In this document: positions 62,373 to 64,000 of the stretch, piece by piece | Layout: each line of letters opens with the position of its first letter | How positions within the stretch are numbered: the first letter of the stretch is position 1 | NCBI RefSeq assembly: GCF_002356295.1 | Contig: NZ_AP018042.1 | Coordinates: forward strand, 1,644,361 to 1,708,360 | Length of the DNA stretch: 64,000 nucleotides | Source: Labilibaculum antarcticum | GTDB taxonomy: Bacteria; Bacteroidota; Bacteroidia; Bacteroidales; Marinifilaceae | Direction of reading: 5' to 3' | Position numbers and translations under genes: made by a program | The notes under the pieces: model-generated | Databases searched by the model: none | Seen by the model: only the letters and a program-made list of their open reading frames with translations | Told to the model about the DNA's origin: nothing

Positions 62373-63368
62373 ATGAACAAATCGTCAAAAATTGCCATAA
62401 TTGGAGGTGGTAGCTGGGCAACAGCCATTGCAAAAATCCTTATGGAAAATGTAGCAGAAATTAACTGGTACATGCGTAATCCGGATACGATAGAACAATT
62501 CAAAGAATTAGGCCATAACCCACGCTACATTACAAGTGCCGAATTTGACATCGATAAAATAAATTTTTCTGATAATATTGACGAAGTCGTTACAAATTCA
62601 GACATCATCATTTTTGCAATACCATCCGCATTCTTAAAAAATGCACTTAAAAATCTTACTGTAAGCATCAAAAATAAATTTGTTGTCTCAGCAATTAAAG
62701 GTATTGTTCCCGATGAAAACATGATTATTGGTGAATTCTTTATCGAAAAATACAACGTGCCAATTAACAACATTGGGGTAATTTCCGGCCCCTGTCATGC
62801 AGAAGAAGTTGCATTGGAACGACTGTCATATTTAACGATTTCATGTCAGGAGACAAAAAAGGCAAGAGCTTTGGCGCTAAAACTGGAGTGTGCGTATATT
62901 AAAACAACCATTTCGGATGATATTTACGGAACAGAATATGCTGCTGTTCTAAAAAATGTAATTGCGATTGCATCGGGTATTTGTCATGGCCTTCGTTATG
63001 GTGATAATTTCCAAGCCGTACTGATCTCTAATGCAATACAGGAAATTAAACGATTTGTAGATACGGTTCATCCCATCACCCGAGATATTAAAAGCTCAGC
63101 TTATTTAGGTGATTTGTTGGTTACCTGCTATTCTCAGTTTAGTAGAAACAGAACATTTGGAACCATGATTGGAAAAGGATATTCTGTAAAATTTGCTCAA
63201 TTAGAGATGCACATGATTGCCGAAGGATATTATGCCGTTAGTTGTATCAAGGAAATTAATGATACATACAAGGTTCACATGCCAATTACAATGGCCGTTT
63301 ATAATATCCTATACGAAAAAATATCTCCTGCTATGGAAATTAAATTATTAACAGAAGATTTACGTTAA
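62373..63368 (+). CDS. gpsA: Glycerol-3-phosphate dehydrogenase [NAD(P)+]
   Basis: Makes sn-glycerol 3-phosphate for phospholipids from dihydroxyacetone phosphate. The 331-residue product has the dinucleotide-binding IIGGGSWATAIAKIL (9-23), IIFAIPSAFL (about 75-84), the SGPCHAEE segment (about 138-145), the catalytic Lys in YAAVLKNVIAIASG (about 190-203), and the substrate-binding SRNRTFG (about 253-259), where family members often have SRNRxxG. It lies between lysS and pgi on the same strand, separated by more than 100 bp from each. Confidence 0.94.
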   Translation: MNKSSKIAIIGGGSWATAIAKILMENVAEINWYMRNPDTIEQFKELGHNPRYITSAEFDIDKINFSDNIDEVVTNSDIIIFAIPSAFLKNALKNLTVSIKNKFVVSAIKGIVPDENMIIGEFFIEKYNVPINNIGVISGPCHAEEVALERLSYLTISCQETKKARALALKLECAYIKTTISDDIYGTEYAAVLKNVIAIASGICHGLRYGDNFQAVLISNAIQEIKRFVDTVHPITRDIKSSAYLGDLLVTCYSQFSRNRTFGTMIGKGYSVKFAQLEMHMIAEGYYAVSCIKEINDTYKVHMPITMAVYNILYEKISPAMEIKLLTEDLR

Positions 63369-63591
63369 AGTTATATTTCAGTTGTAAATTTGTCTTTTGA
63401 AAAATCTTTCAATTTCACAAAGCGAAAGTAACTCATTGTTTGAATGAACAATAATGACTTTTAAGCATTCATCATTAATTTTAGTTTGAAATACATTTAT
63501 TAATTATACACATTAAAAACCATTTCTGTCTTTCGCTCTGAGGGGGTATCGGTTCTGACAGATCTGGATTTTACATCTTAATTTGAAAATA

Positions 63592-64000
63592 ATGGAACAC
63601 ATCAAGTTGAGCTTTGAAAAGACTTTAAACTTCGTAAGCAAGGAAGAGATTTTCAAATTTAAAGAAGAGAGTCAAAAACATTTAACTGCTCTTCAAAAAG
63701 GAACCGGTAAGGGAAATGATTATGTTGGTTGGGTAGATTTACCTTCTCAGATTACTGAAGAAGAGCTAAATGACATCGAAGCAACTGCTTTATCTCTTAA
63801 GGAAAAAGTAGAAGTACTAGTAGTTATTGGTATTGGTGGATCGTACTTGGGTGCAAAAGCTGTTAATGATGCTTTGGCTCATAGTTTTGATCAACTAAAT
63901 ACTGGTGATGAAAATCCACTTGTATTGTATGCTGGCCAAAACATTAGCGAGGATTATCTATTCGAATTGTTGGATATTTTAAAAGACCTCGATTTTGGAA
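63592..64000 (+). CDS. pgi: Glucose-6-phosphate isomerase (partial, runs off the window)
   Basis: The first 136 codons of Pgi, which interconverts glucose 6-phosphate and fructose 6-phosphate. The translation starts MEHIKLSFEKTLNF and includes GWVDLPSQITEEELNDIE, and VVIGIGGSYLGAKAVNDAL (about 78-96), the sugar-phosphate-binding SIS motif of the family. The LPS tail and catalytic Glu lie beyond the window. It follows gpsA after 223 bp. With the PFK fused to IspH, two upper-glycolysis steps are encoded here. Confidence 0.95.
   Translation, partial: MEHIKLSFEKTLNFVSKEEIFKFKEESQKHLTALQKGTGKGNDYVGWVDLPSQITEEELNDIEATALSLKEKVEVLVVIGIGGSYLGAKAVNDALAHSFDQLNTGDENPLVLYAGQNISEDYLFELLDILKDLDFG

Noticed and set aside
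1-64000. Insertion sequences, prophage, toxin-antitoxin or integrase genes
   Set aside because: No transposase, integrase, phage structural or toxin-like protein was found; all recognised genes appear intact.

Overview
The window is a chromosomal segment of a Bacteroidota bacterium, most likely a marine member of the Marinilabiliales/Marinifilaceae type (the phylum is well supported, the family is inference). Evidence for the phylum: AT-rich DNA; start codons without Shine-Dalgarno sequences; promoters of the form TTG-N19/21-TAnnTTTG; a hybrid one-protein two-component regulator; the alternative Bacteroidetes GlmU-like protein; PorQ of the type IX secretion system; the gliding cluster gldA-gldF-gldG; DUF5020 and DUF5683 proteins; and a zinc-free L31. 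An ice-binding DUF3494 lipoprotein points to a cold or sea-ice habitat. About 55 protein genes and one tRNA (His) are visible. No insertion sequence, prophage, CRISPR array or rRNA is seen; this is mostly core chromosome.

Layout. 1-3.4 kb: a TPR hybrid two-component regulator, with a 17-bp direct repeat at 21-bp spacing beyond its 3' end that could be its binding site. 3.8-5.4 kb: assimilatory APS reductase and a reductase/epimerase-fold protein that lacks the usual Tyr and Lys. 5.5-14.5 kb (minus strand): lipoprotein, AI-2E-type permease, Lon protease, GlmU-like enzyme, L31, GNAT protein, Bax inhibitor-1 protein and an AlkD-like HEAT protein without the known active-site residues. 14.5 kb: tRNA-His. 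15-21 kb: a sparse accessory stretch (DUF3124 lipoprotein, ice-binding lipoprotein, GH3 glycosidase, HTH/DUF2975 pair) with long gene-free gaps. 21.2-27.5 kb: porQ, cmk, an in-frame IspH-phosphofructokinase fusion, and priA. 27.5-28.0 kb: a degenerate tandem array with a 21-bp period. 28-33.3 kb: heptose-7-phosphate kinase, parA-parB, DUF5683, MltD-like lytic transglycosylase. 33.7-36.9 kb: gldA-gldF-gldG. 37-45.2 kb: HAD phosphatase, parE-parC-aroK, and hpt-adk-obgE. 45.4-50.4 kb: purE, two outer-membrane proteins (one with helix-hairpin-helix domains), thioesterase, RluA-type pseudouridine synthase. 50.8-56.4 kb: a structured leader before ybaK-HAD, then a DUF5020 outer-membrane protein with an AzgA-type purine permease, a lipoprotein, and a uracil permease. 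56.7-64 kb: lipA-lipB-recJ, then lysS, gpsA and the start of pgi.

Functional themes are nucleotide salvage and uptake (hpt, adk, purE, two NCS2 permeases), chromosome segregation (parAB, topoisomerase IV), and cell-envelope building (GlmU-like, MltD, heptose kinase, PorQ, Gld ABC transporter). Observations most worth checking are the IspH-PFK fusion, the 21-bp array after priA, the direct repeat near the hybrid regulator, the structured leader of ybaK, and three proteins that keep a fold but have lost hallmark catalytic residues.
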